Source of the DNA: Dactylosporangium vinaceum
GTDB lineage: Bacteria > Actinomycetota > Actinomycetes > Mycobacteriales > Micromonosporaceae
Assembly: GCF_019904175.1 (NCBI RefSeq)
Contig: NZ_CP061913.1
Span: forward strand, 9,052,001 to 9,116,000
DNA length: 64,000 bases
Direction: 5' to 3'
Below are positions 24,808-32,968 of the stretch, piece after piece. The position numbers were made by a program, and so were the translations under genes. A model generated the notes under the pieces. That model was not told the DNA's origin and did not search any database. It saw only the letters and a program-made list of their open reading frames with translations. Numbering within the stretch: position 1 is the stretch's first letter; each line of letters begins with the position of its first letter.

Positions 24808-27465
24808 TTACGGGAAGCTGATCACGTTGTGCGGGACGACCGCGCTCGGCAGCGCCGCATCACCCGTGTCGTTGATGACGTGGGTGATCGAGCCCTTGCC
24901 CAGGGACACGGTCAGGATGTTGTGGAACTTGACGTTGGCGTTGACCGGCGTCTCGTACGAGTGGTACGCGGCGATGGACTCGTCGGTCGTGAAGACGCAG
25001 TAGCTGCCCATGCCCCACGCCTCGTGCGAGGTGACGGTGTTGGCGACCTTGTACGCGGCGTAGCCGGTGATCCCGTCGTGGGACCAGGCCGCGGCCGACG
25101 GCGGGTCGTAGGGCAGCTCGTTCTGGAAGAAGATCGTCTTGCCGCCGTTGCCGTTCCAGATGACGTTGTACTTCTCGAAGTGCTCCACGAACAGCCCGTA
25201 CGCCGTCACGTTCTGCCCGTTGACGATCAACCCGGTGTCCGACGGGTTGGACGTCCAGCCCGCCCCGGCACCGTGGTCGGCCCGCCACGCCCAGATGTGG
25301 TCGATGATCGTGTTGTTGTTGTTCACCACGAGCGCGTTCGTCACCTTCGCCGCGCCCGCACCACCGACCCGCAGGAACACGTCGGAGATGAGGTTCGGAG
25401 CACCCGCGTGGTTGCCCGAAGCCCCCGCCGGACCGACCTGCAGCAGCGCCGGGGAGTTCGTCGGACCCGCATCGAACAGCAGCGACGCGATCTTCACCCC
25501 GTCGACGTCACCGACCTGCATCGGCAGCACACCGTTGTCGGCCACGATCGTCGCGTAACCCAGACCCAGCACCACCGTGTTGGCCCGGTTCACGTTCACC
25601 GTCTGGCTCAGGTGGTACACACCCGGCGTGAACAGCAGGTTCAGACCCTGCGCCACCGCCTGGTTCAGCGTCGCCGCGGTCACACCCGGCTTCGCCACAT
25701 AGAACTGGCTCAGCGGCAGCGACGTGCCCGGGGTCTGCCCGTTGATCCAGGTCGCACCGCTGCTGTTGGTGCGCAGCGACGGGACGAAGACGCGGTAGCC
25801 CGAGGCGTCGGCGTAGAGGTACGGCTTCTCCTGGGTCACCGGCGAGGTGGCCAGGGTGGTGTACGGCGGGTTCGGGAAGCTGTTCGCCGGGGCGCCCTGC
25901 ACGCCGGAGAACACCATGTTCCACACGGAGCCGTTCCAGCTGCCGATGGTGGAGTCCCGGGTGAACCACTGCTGCTGCGAGCAGGGGTTGATGTTGCCGC
26001 TGACCCGCGAGTCGGCGATGTACCCGCCCGAGGCCCAGCCACAGTTCGGGCTGGCCAGGGTCATGCCGCCGTGCACGTCCATCCGGCGGAACGGCGCGGC
26101 CTGGGCGACGGCCCAGCGGTCGACGCCGGAGACCGGGTAGACCGACAGGTTCTCGGCCGAGCGCCAGAAGTTCTGGGTCGCGTTGCCCTGGAACCAGCCG
26201 GCGTCGACGGTGACGTCACCGTGGATCTGCACGTCCTGCGGGTTCTGCCCGAGGCCGTTGATCGACGTGTAGAAGCCGATCTGGGCGTTCAGGCCGCTGT
26301 AGGAGCCCGGCTTGAACAGGAACTGGTAGCGCTCGGTGCCGAACTGGTTGGTCTCCTGCTGGGTGAAGACCTGGTCGAGCTTCGCCTGGATCGTGGCCGA
26401 CGACTGGCTCGGGTCGAAGACGATGACGTTGGAGCCGAGGTCACCGCCGCCGGGCAGAGCCGGGCCGGTGCTGGTGCTCGGCGTCGGGCTGACGCTCGGC
26501 GACGGGGACGTGCTGGTCGGCGTCGTGCCGCCGGTGTTCACGATGAACTCCCAGGCCGAGTAGCCGTATCCGGTACCGCGGGCGGTGCCGTACAGCCGGA
26601 CCCAGCGCCCGGAGCCGCTGAGGCCGCTGAGCACCTGGTTGCCGCCGGTGCCACCGGTGACCGACTTGATGGTCGTCCACGCGGCGTTGTCGGTCGAGGT
26701 CTGGATCTGGAAGTCCTTGCCGTAGGCGGCCTCCCAGTTGATCGTCACCTGGCAGATCGACTGGACCGAGCCCAGGTCGACGCGCAGCCACTGCGGGTCG
26801 CTGGCGGCGCTGGACCAGCGGGTGCCGCCGTTGCCGTCGACGGCCGCGGAGGCCGGGGTCCCGGCGTTCTCGGTGCTCGACGCGTCGGCCGTCTTGCCCT
26901 GCGCGGCGTTGGTGGCGGTGTTGCACGGGCCGCCGGTCGGGTTGGTGCCGGTGAACGAGCCGAAGACCTGGAACTCCCACAGCGAGTAGCCGTAGCCGGT
27001 GCCCCGGGCCGTGCCGTACATCCGCACGTAGCGGCCGCTGCCGGTGACGCTCAGGGTCTGCGTGCCGCCGGTGCCGGTCGTGGTCGAGTAGACGTTCGTC
27101 CACGTGTTGCCGTCGGGGGACGTCTGGATCTGGAAGGACTTGCCGTAGGCACCCTCCCAGAACAGCTTGACCTGCGAGATCGTCGCGTTCGCGCCCAGGT
27201 CGACGCGGATCCACTGCGGGTCGGTGAAGGCGCTCGACCAGCGGGTGCCGGTGGTGTTGCCGTCGAACGCGGCGGAGGCGGGGGTGCCGGCGTTCTCGTC
27301 GGACGACGACGTGGCCGTCTTGCCCTGTGAGATCAGGGTGTCGGCGGCCGAGGCGGACAGGGTCGTCGTGATCGCGTACGTCACCAGCACCACGAGCGCG
27401 GCGACGACGGCAATGATCAGATTTCGGCGGCGGTGGCTCGCCGTTGGCGGTGCGGCGGTGTGCAT
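24808..27465 (-). CDS. Secreted GH55-type exo-beta-1,3-glucanase with two F5/8C domains
   Basis: The 885-residue protein has an N-terminal signal/TM segment (residues 14-40), two F5/8-type C (CBM32-like) domains at about 43-170 and 184-309, a Thr/Ser/Pro linker (312-337) and a catalytic double beta-helix from about 345. The latter has QFGTERYQFLFKPGSY, WFQGNATQNFWRSAENLSV, GLFVEHFEKYN and GNGGKTIFFQNELPY, closely matching what I recall of Streptomyces GH55 laminarinase. It should release glucose or short oligomers from beta-1,3-glucan outside the cell. Databases often label such proteins only as coagulation factor 5/8 proteins. ATG 27465 has AGGAG upstream. Two GAGAGCGCTCTC operators flank its probable promoter. 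Confidence 0.88.
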   Translation of the reverse strand: MHTAAPPTASHRRRNLIIAVVAALVVLVTYAITTTLSASAADTLISQGKTATSSSDENAGTPASAAFDGNTTGTRWSSAFTDPQWIRVDLGANATISQVKLFWEGAYGKSFQIQTSPDGNTWTNVYSTTTGTGGTQTLSVTGSGRYVRMYGTARGTGYGYSLWEFQVFGSFTGTNPTGGPCNTATNAAQGKTADASSTENAGTPASAAVDGNGGTRWSSAASDPQWLRVDLGSVQSICQVTINWEAAYGKDFQIQTSTDNAAWTTIKSVTGGTGGNQVLSGLSGSGRWVRLYGTARGTGYGYSAWEFIVNTGGTTPTSTSPSPSVSPTPSTSTGPALPGGGDLGSNVIVFDPSQSSATIQAKLDQVFTQQETNQFGTERYQFLFKPGSYSGLNAQIGFYTSINGLGQNPQDVQIHGDVTVDAGWFQGNATQNFWRSAENLSVYPVSGVDRWAVAQAAPFRRMDVHGGMTLASPNCGWASGGYIADSRVSGNINPCSQQQWFTRDSTIGSWNGSVWNMVFSGVQGAPANSFPNPPYTTLATSPVTQEKPYLYADASGYRVFVPSLRTNSSGATWINGQTPGTSLPLSQFYVAKPGVTAATLNQAVAQGLNLLFTPGVYHLSQTVNVNRANTVVLGLGYATIVADNGVLPMQVGDVDGVKIASLLFDAGPTNSPALLQVGPAGASGNHAGAPNLISDVFLRVGGAGAAKVTNALVVNNNNTIIDHIWAWRADHGAGAGWTSNPSDTGLIVNGQNVTAYGLFVEHFEKYNVIWNGNGGKTIFFQNELPYDPPSAAAWSHDGITGYAAYKVANTVTSHEAWGMGSYCVFTTDESIAAYHSYETPVNANVKFHNILTVSLGKGSITHVINDTGDAALPSAVVPHNVISFP

Positions 27466-27605
27466 CTCTGCTCCTGATTCAGGGCATGGCGGCAGCCCGG
27501 GACCGTCTGCCGCGGGGGTGCGGCGACGGGCCTTGTGTTCCGGCAGCCGGGGTGTCAGGCTCACGAGACCGGGAACGGGCGGCCCGGGAACCGGGGGTGG
27601 GGTTG

Positions 27606-27619
27606 GGAGAGCGCTCTCC
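27606..27619. promoter_or_regulatory. LacI-type operator O1 of the GH55 gene
   Basis: GGAGAGCGCTCTCC is a perfect 14-bp palindrome about 140 nt upstream of the GH55 start codon and just downstream of the predicted -10, where a bound repressor would block transcription. The centre AGCGCT is typical of LacI-family sugar repressors (CebR/CelR-like sites have TGGGAGCGCTCCCA). Confidence 0.7.
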
Positions 27620-27627
27620 AACCACGA

Positions 27628-27655
27628 GGGTTATCCCCAGCAGCCTCGGTGTCAA
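27628..27655 (-). promoter_or_regulatory. Predicted GH55 promoter
   Basis: On the minus strand a perfect -35 TTGACA (27655-27650) is followed after 16 nt by TAACCC (27633-27628), a weak -10. The element sits exactly between operators O1 and O2, which supports it despite the poor -10. Confidence 0.45.
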
Positions 27656-27682
27656 GAGGGCTACGGTTCCGGAACTGAAAAC

Positions 27683-29686
27683 TTAGAGAGCGCTCTCTAG
27701 GAGAGAGCCTTCGGATCGCACCCTGTATTCGATGCCCGCAGCCCGCGCGAACCGGGCCGCGGCCTCAGCGAACGCCGCTTTGTCCGGCGGCTGCTGGCCG
27801 GCTTCCTCCCGCAGCTGCGGGTCGACGATGACCGCGGTGAAGGGCAGAGCCGAGAGCAGGTCCAGCCGTACCGTGCCCGTGCCCGTCTGGTCCAGCGCCA
27901 GCCCGAACCCGGCCGCCCGCAGCTCACGCATCACCCGCTGCAGCACCGCGTCGTCGGCCAGCTGCGTCGCGGGCAGCGCCAGCGTCACCCCGTCCGGCGT
28001 CCGCCCCGCCTCCGCGAGCAGGCCGGTCAGCTCGGCCGCGAACCCGGGCGCCACCAGCGCCGCCCGCCCGACCTCGAGTGTGTCCGGCGGCCGGGCCGCG
28101 GCGATCGCCCGCCGCAGATCCGCCGCCCGGGACTGCGGCGTCAAGAGCAGACCGCTGAGATTCGGTGTGTACCGCGCGTGCGTCCCCTTGCCCCGCCGCT
28201 TCGCCGCGTACATGGCGATGTCGGCGTGGCGGAGCAGGTCCTGCGCGCTCTCGCCCTCAGCCCGGGCCGCGACCCCGACGCTCGCCGTCGCGGTGAGCAC
28301 GTGGCCGTGGGTGTGCACCGGCGCGCTCAGCGCGGCCAGGATCCGCTCGGCCACGGCGTCGTCGGGCGGCCGGTCGGTGGTGAGCACCGCGAACTCGTCG
28401 CCGCCCAGCCGGGCCACCAGGTCGCTGTCGCGGACCGCGGCCCGCAGCCGGCGCCCGACCTCGACGAGCAGCCCGTCGCCGACCGGGTGGCCGAGCGTGT
28501 CGTTGACCGCCTTGAAGTCGTCCAGGTCGATCAGGACGGCCGCGGCCGCGTGCTCCAGGCGCTCGTTGAACAGCGCCCGGTTGGGCAGGCCGGTGAGCGC
28601 GTCGTGGGTCGCCTGCTCGTGCAGCAGCCGCTGGGTCTCGCGCAGCGAGCGGACCAGGTCGTCGTTGTCGTGGAAGGCGAGCAGCTGCCGGGCGACCACG
28701 ACCCCGGTCGCCGTCACCGCGCCGACGAGGACCGGCAGCGTCGCCGCGCCGCTCACGTAGACGGCCACCAGCAGCAGGTTCACCGCGGCCACGGCCAGGT
28801 ACGGCAGGACCGAGTAGGGGCGCCGACGCTCGACGGGTGTCGAGGAGGCCCGGCCGGCCCGGCGCGCCTGCAGGATGCCGGCGATCGCCACCATCAGGGC
28901 CTCGCCCATGGTGACCAGATCGGAGAGCCCGGCCAGGCGCGGATCGGACAGCAGCGGGACCACCGCGGAGCCGAACGACCCGATCAGCACCACGACCGCG
29001 AGCGCCCACAGGGCCCGGGAGTCGACGGCCGCGGTACCGGCGAGGAGCAGCTTCACCACGGCCAGCACGGCGAGCAGGCAGAGCACGCTCAGCACGGCGA
29101 GGCCGAGGACCTTCGCCAGCGGCGCCCCGGCCATCGGGCGCAGCAGGAAGTGCCACAGGAACGTCGCCGAGCACACCAGCACCGTGGCCGCGTCGAGCCC
29201 GAGCCGCAGCCAGCCGGAGCGCCCGCGGACCCGCGACGGCAGCCGCAGCAGCGCCCACAGCACCAGCAGCAGCGCCACGGCGAGCAGGCCGACGGCGGCG
29301 TAGAGCAGCGGGCCGCTCTTGCGCCCGCCCAGGCTCGCCTCGGTGAACGGCCCGGTCGACGGCGCGATGAGCAGCGCGGAGATGGCGAGGTGGCGCCAGA
29401 AGCGGCGACCGGCCGGCGTGAGCCCCGGCGCGTTGGCCGCGACGAGCAGATACCCGCCGCCGATCGCGATCCCGGCCGCACCCGGCAGCCAGCCCAGGAC
29501 CAGCGGCCCCTCGAAGCCGGCCAGCCGGAACAGGGCCCAGCCGGCGGCGATCGTGAACAGGGGCGCGTACAGGGCGATCAGCCGGCTCGTCCTCACCGCC
29601 CGTATCACCGCCTTCACCATCGGCCGCGGGAATCCGGCCGCTTTACCTTCGGCCGATCCGGGGCCGAGATGAGCGGTATCGCCCAT
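27683..29686 (-). CDS. Membrane diguanylate cyclase with truncated, decayed EAL domain
   Basis: About eight N-terminal TM helices are followed by a GGDEF domain with an intact active site (LIDLDDFKAVNDTLGH, LGGDEFAV). The C-terminus aligns with only the second half of an EAL domain, and the catalytic positions are lost: the metal-binding EVTET is LALPATQ, DDFGTG is LDQTGTG, and KVDKSF is IVDPQL. It should therefore make but not degrade c-di-GMP. The membrane half is paralogous to that of the GGDEF-EAL gene 4 kb away. Start is uncertain: ATG 29686 or ATG 29620, neither with a good ribosome site. The stop lies in operator O2. Confidence 0.85.
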   Translation of the reverse strand: MGDTAHLGPGSAEGKAAGFPRPMVKAVIRAVRTSRLIALYAPLFTIAAGWALFRLAGFEGPLVLGWLPGAAGIAIGGGYLLVAANAPGLTPAGRRFWRHLAISALLIAPSTGPFTEASLGGRKSGPLLYAAVGLLAVALLLVLWALLRLPSRVRGRSGWLRLGLDAATVLVCSATFLWHFLLRPMAGAPLAKVLGLAVLSVLCLLAVLAVVKLLLAGTAAVDSRALWALAVVVLIGSFGSAVVPLLSDPRLAGLSDLVTMGEALMVAIAGILQARRAGRASSTPVERRRPYSVLPYLAVAAVNLLLVAVYVSGAATLPVLVGAVTATGVVVARQLLAFHDNDDLVRSLRETQRLLHEQATHDALTGLPNRALFNERLEHAAAAVLIDLDDFKAVNDTLGHPVGDGLLVEVGRRLRAAVRDSDLVARLGGDEFAVLTTDRPPDDAVAERILAALSAPVHTHGHVLTATASVGVAARAEGESAQDLLRHADIAMYAAKRRGKGTHARYTPNLSGLLLTPQSRAADLRRAIAAARPPDTLEVGRAALVAPGFAAELTGLLAEAGRTPDGVTLALPATQLADDAVLQRVMRELRAAGFGLALDQTGTGTVRLDLLSALPFTAVIVDPQLREEAGQQPPDKAAFAEAAARFARAAGIEYRVRSEGSLLESAL
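27684..27699. promoter_or_regulatory. LacI-type operator O2 of the GH55 gene
   Basis: TAGAGAGCGCTCTCTA is a perfect 16-bp palindrome whose centre is 79 bp from that of O1, upstream of the -35. It overlaps the stop codon and last codons of the neighbouring GGDEF gene. The near-integral helical spacing would permit looping between O1 and O2. Confidence 0.65.
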
Positions 29687-29780
29687 TGATCGGGGGCAGT
29701 GCGGACAGGGTAGCGTCCTGTGCATCCCGCTGAACAGTGCAGCTTGCTCAGCTCGGCCCGCTGTCCGCCGATGGGCAGGC

Positions 29781-29873
29781 ATGAGCGGTACGCAGCGCAG
29801 CGGAGTGGCCGCTCATCAGTGTTGCAGCTCGGAGCTCAGGCCGGCGCCGGAGCCTGCGGAGGCGTTGGCATGA
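29781..29873 (+). CDS. Micro-ORF 1, 30-residue peptide in the GGDEF leader
   Basis: The frame encodes 30 residues beginning MSGTQRSGVAAHQCC and ends with TGA overlapping the next ATG as ATGA. It is the first of two homologous peptides upstream of the GGDEF gene. Its initiation site is weaker than that of the second copy. No known peptide family is recognised. The conserved Cys14 and the shared length argue that it may be translated. Confidence 0.45.
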   Translation: MSGTQRSGVAAHQCCSSELRPAPEPAEALA

Positions 29874-29962
29874 GCGGTACGGAGCGCAGCGGAGTGGCCG
29901 CTCATCAGTGTCACAGCCCGGGGCTCAGGCCGACGCCTGGGCGCGCGGAGGCGGTGGCATGA
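29870..29962 (+). CDS. Micro-ORF 2, 30-residue peptide coupled to the GGDEF gene
   Basis: It encodes 30 residues beginning MSGTERSGVAAHQCH, homologous to micro-ORF 1 (20 of 30 residues the same), with GGAGG 7 nt before the ATG. The TGA stop overlaps the GGDEF start codon (ATGA at 29959-29962), so GGDEF translation is probably coupled to it. Confidence 0.5.
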   Translation: MSGTERSGVAAHQCHSPGLRPTPGRAEAVA

Positions 29963-31341
29963 GCGGTGGTTTTGGGCTGCCGGGGGCGCTTGACGGGCGG
30001 ATCCGCTGGTTGTTTCTGATGTTCGGGGTGTGCTGTCTGGTGCTGGTGCCGCCGCGGGTTTTCATGGGCACCGGTGGCGGGTCCGGGCCGGCCCGGGTGG
30101 CGGCGGCTGTGGCCGCGGGCGTTCTCGGGGCGTGGTGGCTGTACGGGTACAAACGGGAGGGTTTTCCGCTCTGGTCGTTTGCCCTTGAGGCTTTGGCGCT
30201 GGGTGTCATCGGGCTCGGGCTGCGCGAGTGGACGGGCACGCTCGGGCTCGCCGGCGCGCTCGTGGCGTTCCGGGGCCTGTACGGAGCGTGGCCGCAGGTC
30301 CTCGGGTACACGCTCGCCGTGCTCGTCGCCGTGACGGGCGTGGTCGCGCTTACCGAGCCCGGGGCGCTCATGCCGATGCTGCGGCAGGCGCCCGGGGTGC
30401 CCGTGCTGGCGCTCTTCACCGCCGTCATCGCCGAGACCAGCCGCCGCCAGGGGCGCGCCGCCGCCCGGGAGCGGGTCTTCGCCCGGCTCGGCGCGTCGCT
30501 CGGCACCACCACCGACGCCCGGGTCGTGAGCCGGCACACCGTCGAGGCGGCCGTCGGCCTGCTGACCGGCGCGCCGGGCGCGTGGGCGGCCACGGTCAGC
30601 CCGGACGGGGAGGTCACCGCCGTCGCCGGTCCGGCCCCGGCGTCGCTGCTGGCCGGCCCGCGGACCGAGCACTTCGCGCTGGTGATGGCCACGGTTCCGT
30701 ACGGCACCCTGGTCGTCGGCTCGGCGCTGCCCCTCGCCGACGAGTCGCGCCCGGCCATCGCGTCGCTGGCCGCCCAGGCGTCGCTGGGCCTGGCGTGCGC
30801 CGAGCGCTCGACGGCGCTGCAGCACCACACGTTCCACGACACGCTTACCGGCCTGGCCAACCGCCAGCTGCTGCGCGAGCACCTGGGCCGGGCCATGGCC
30901 CGCGCCCGCCGGGGCAGCCCGCTGGCCGTCCTGCTCATCGACGTCGACGGCTTCAAGAAGATCAACGACACGTACGGGCACATCGCCGGCGACCAGCTCC
31001 TCGCCGCCGTCGCCAAGCGCCTCCAGGACACGATCCGCGGCGCCGACATCGCGGCCCGCCTCGGCGGCGACGAGTTCGCCGTGATCCTCGACGGGATGGG
31101 CTCCCCCGGCGACGCGGTCCACGTCGCCGGCCGCCTGCAGACCGCCATCGCCGGCCCGCTCCACGTCGCCGGGGTCACGCTGAGCCCGTCGGCCGGCATC
31201 GGCATCGCCTGCTGGCGCAACCACGCCGAGATCGACCAGCTCCTGCACGACGCCGACGCCGCGCTGCAGACCGCCAAGCAGGCCGGCCCCGGGCGGCTGG
31301 CCGTGTTCGGCTCACCAGTGAAAGCTGCGGCCAAGGTCTGA
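29959..31341 (+). CDS. Membrane diguanylate cyclase (GGDEF)
   Basis: The 460-residue protein starts MSGGFGLPG at the third ATGAGCGG element, with GGAGG 7 nt upstream. Five or six TM helices (about residues 17-165) lead to a linker region that looks like a degenerate GAF domain (residues 180-285). A canonical GGDEF domain follows, with LIDVDGFKKINDTYGH and LGGDEFAVILDG. It should synthesise c-di-GMP in response to a membrane or cytoplasmic cue. It diverges from the other diguanylate cyclase and its 3' end overlaps the convergent receiver gene by 30 bp. Confidence 0.9.
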   Translation: MSGGFGLPGALDGRIRWLFLMFGVCCLVLVPPRVFMGTGGGSGPARVAAAVAAGVLGAWWLYGYKREGFPLWSFALEALALGVIGLGLREWTGTLGLAGALVAFRGLYGAWPQVLGYTLAVLVAVTGVVALTEPGALMPMLRQAPGVPVLALFTAVIAETSRRQGRAAARERVFARLGASLGTTTDARVVSRHTVEAAVGLLTGAPGAWAATVSPDGEVTAVAGPAPASLLAGPRTEHFALVMATVPYGTLVVGSALPLADESRPAIASLAAQASLGLACAERSTALQHHTFHDTLTGLANRQLLREHLGRAMARARRGSPLAVLLIDVDGFKKINDTYGHIAGDQLLAAVAKRLQDTIRGADIAARLGGDEFAVILDGMGSPGDAVHVAGRLQTAIAGPLHVAGVTLSPSAGIGIACWRNHAEIDQLLHDADAALQTAKQAGPGRLAVFGSPVKAAAKV

Positions 31342-31773
31342 CCCCGTGGTGGGGTCGACCGGCGTGGGGTGGACCCGCAGCAGGGACCGCACGCTGGCGA
31401 GCAGGGTCTCCAGGCTGAACGGCTTCACCATGTGGTGCACCGCCCCGGCCATGACGCCGCTGCGCACGACGTCGGGCTGCCCGAGCGCGGACAGGAGCAT
31501 CACCGGGATGCCCGCGGTCGCCGGGTCGGCCCGCAGCTGCTCGCACGCCGTCAGCCCGTCCTGCCCCGGCATCATGATGTCGAGGATGACGAGGTTCGGC
31601 AGGCAGGCCAGCGCGGCGTCGACGGCCGCGAGCCCGTTGTCGGTCTCGATGACCTCGAAGCCGGCCTTCACCAGTTTGTGCGCGACGAGCCCCCGCAGAT
31701 CCGGATCGTCGTCCACGATGAGGATCCGGGCGGTCTGCTTCTCGGATGCGACAGCGGTACCCATGGCGTTCAT
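31312..31773 (-). CDS. Single-domain response regulator (CheY-like)
   Basis: The 153-residue protein is a receiver domain only: DDD acidic pocket in ILIVDDDPDLR, phospho-Asp in VILDIMMPGQDG, Ser in LLSALG and Lys in MVKPFSLETL. It has no output domain, so it must act by protein contact. It is the last gene of a four-gene overlapping operon whose other products resemble ESX-type helical proteins. The ATG at 31773 is chosen because GGAG precedes it and it overlaps the upstream stop (ATGA). Confidence 0.85.
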   Translation of the reverse strand: MNAMGTAVASEKQTARILIVDDDPDLRGLVAHKLVKAGFEVIETDNGLAAVDAALACLPNLVILDIMMPGQDGLTACEQLRADPATAGIPVMLLSALGQPDVVRSGVMAGAVHHMVKPFSLETLLASVRSLLRVHPTPVDPTTGSDLGRSFHW

Positions 31774-32186
31774 GGTTGGCTCCGATCCTGCCCGGGCCGG
31801 TCGCGCGGCGGTTGCCATATCGTTCGTTTCAGCGCCCGGATCTTCGCCTGCTGGTCACGGATCAGCGCGTCCGCGGCCTCCTCGATCTCGCGCGCGGTCG
31901 GCCGCCCGGTGATGGCGACCCGCCAGGTACGCATGCCGCGGACCTGGATGTGCACGGAGCCGGACTGTCCACATGCGACGATCCCGGCCCGCCGGCGCAC
32001 GTACTCCTCGGCCCGCCACCCCGCCGGCCGCGGCTCCCGCTCCAGGCCGGCCCGCCCGAGGAACGCCCTCGTCCGGCGGGCCCAGAGCGACCGCCCCAGC
32101 CGTTCGAGGTCGCGCTCGTCCACCGGCCCGCGCAGGGTGACCCGGACCCGGTCGCCGCTGACCGCAGCCTCGACGTTCATTGCCAT
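31770..32186 (-). CDS. Hypothetical protein in ESX-like/receiver operon
   Basis: A 138-residue protein, basic and without signal or TM segments. The N-terminus (VRVTLRGPVDERDLERLGRSLWARR) predicts alternating strands and helices, and the C-terminus (AREIEEAADALIRDQQAKIRALKR) a long amphipathic helix or coiled coil. It overlaps both neighbours by 4-10 nt and so is surely co-translated with them. I do not recognise a family; a cytoplasmic adaptor role is only a guess from position. Confidence 0.7.
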   Translation of the reverse strand: MAMNVEAAVSGDRVRVTLRGPVDERDLERLGRSLWARRTRAFLGRAGLEREPRPAGWRAEEYVRRRAGIVACGQSGSVHIQVRGMRTWRVAITGRPTAREIEEAADALIRDQQAKIRALKRTIWQPPRDRPGQDRSQP

Positions 32187-32968
32187 CCGAACAGCTCCGG
32201 CCGGTCCCGCACGGTCTGCCCGGTGGTCCGCAACGCCTGCGCCGTGGCCTCCCAGCGCTCGTGGATGCCCGCGCGCAGCCGGGTGACGGCCTCCCGGACG
32301 CGCTCGGCCACCTCCACCGGGTCGTCAGCGCTGAACGTGGTCTGCGGTGCGTCCTGCGGTCCGGTGGCCGCCGCGATCTGGGCCAGCCCGGCCACTCCCC
32401 CGGCGGCCAGCGCGAGCCCGCCGGTCAGCGGGACCGCGGCCACCGCCGCCACGGAGGCGAGGACGGTGAAGGTGATTGTCCATTCTGTGCGGGTACAGTC
32501 GCCGCTTGCCCGCATTGCTCCGAGCCCCTGCTCGCCGATCTGGTCGGCGTCCTGCCGGGCCCTGACCCAGATCTCGCGCTGGGCCTCGAGGGCCTGCCGC
32601 AGCACGAGCCCGACGGTGTACTGATTGCGGATGTAAGCCGGCCACGGCTCGAGAAACCCGTCCCGAAACCGCTCGGCCGCAGGCCCCGTCCAGTTCCGCA
32701 GGGCGCCGGTGAGATCCCGCAGCTGCGGGTTGGCCCGATGCCCGTCACCACCCGTCGACAGTCCGCTCAGGACACTGTCGATACGATCGATTTTTCCTTG
32801 GTACCGCGCCGGGTCCGGCAGATCCAGCAGCGGCCGGAACGCATCGGGCAGGTCGGCGAACTCCCGCTCGACGAGGGCCCGATCCCCTTCGGGCCGCCCA
32901 CCCATGGCCACGGCCACCGCCACGCGCCGCATGTCCTCGGCGTGCCGCCGCAGCATCTCGTAGGTCAC
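32177..32968 (-). CDS. ESX/WXG100-like helical protein with hydrophobic segment
   Basis: The 263-residue protein begins at GTG 32968 (GTGA overlap with the preceding stop). The middle (LRNWTGPAAERFRDGFLEPWPAYIRNQY) carries a W-x-G turn between two long helices, as in WXG100 and LXG proteins. A hydrophobic stretch (about residues 173-208, VLASVAAVAAVPLTGGLALAAGG) could insert in a membrane. Together with the smaller upstream gene it looks like a type VII secretion-associated pair, but no ESX ATPase is in the window. Family assignment is by pattern only. Confidence 0.7.
   Translation of the reverse strand: MTYEMLRRHAEDMRRVAVAVAMGGRPEGDRALVEREFADLPDAFRPLLDLPDPARYQGKIDRIDSVLSGLSTGGDGHRANPQLRDLTGALRNWTGPAAERFRDGFLEPWPAYIRNQYTVGLVLRQALEAQREIWVRARQDADQIGEQGLGAMRASGDCTRTEWTITFTVLASVAAVAAVPLTGGLALAAGGVAGLAQIAAATGPQDAPQTTFSADDPVEVAERVREAVTRLRAGIHERWEATAQALRTTGQTVRDRPELFGWQ

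Larger units (their letters stand above)
29781..29969 (+). repeat. Tandem 89-bp repeats with embedded start codons and inverted repeats
   Basis: Units at 29781-29869 and 29870-29958 differ at about 11 of 89 positions; a third, partial unit is the first 9-11 nt of the GGDEF gene. Each unit begins ATGAGCGG, contains CCGCTCAT (29809-29816; 29898-29905) able to pair with an ATGAGCGG start region, and ends with GGAGG 7 nt before the next ATG. Start codons therefore recur at exactly 89-nt intervals: 29781, 29870 and 29959. Confidence 0.85.
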
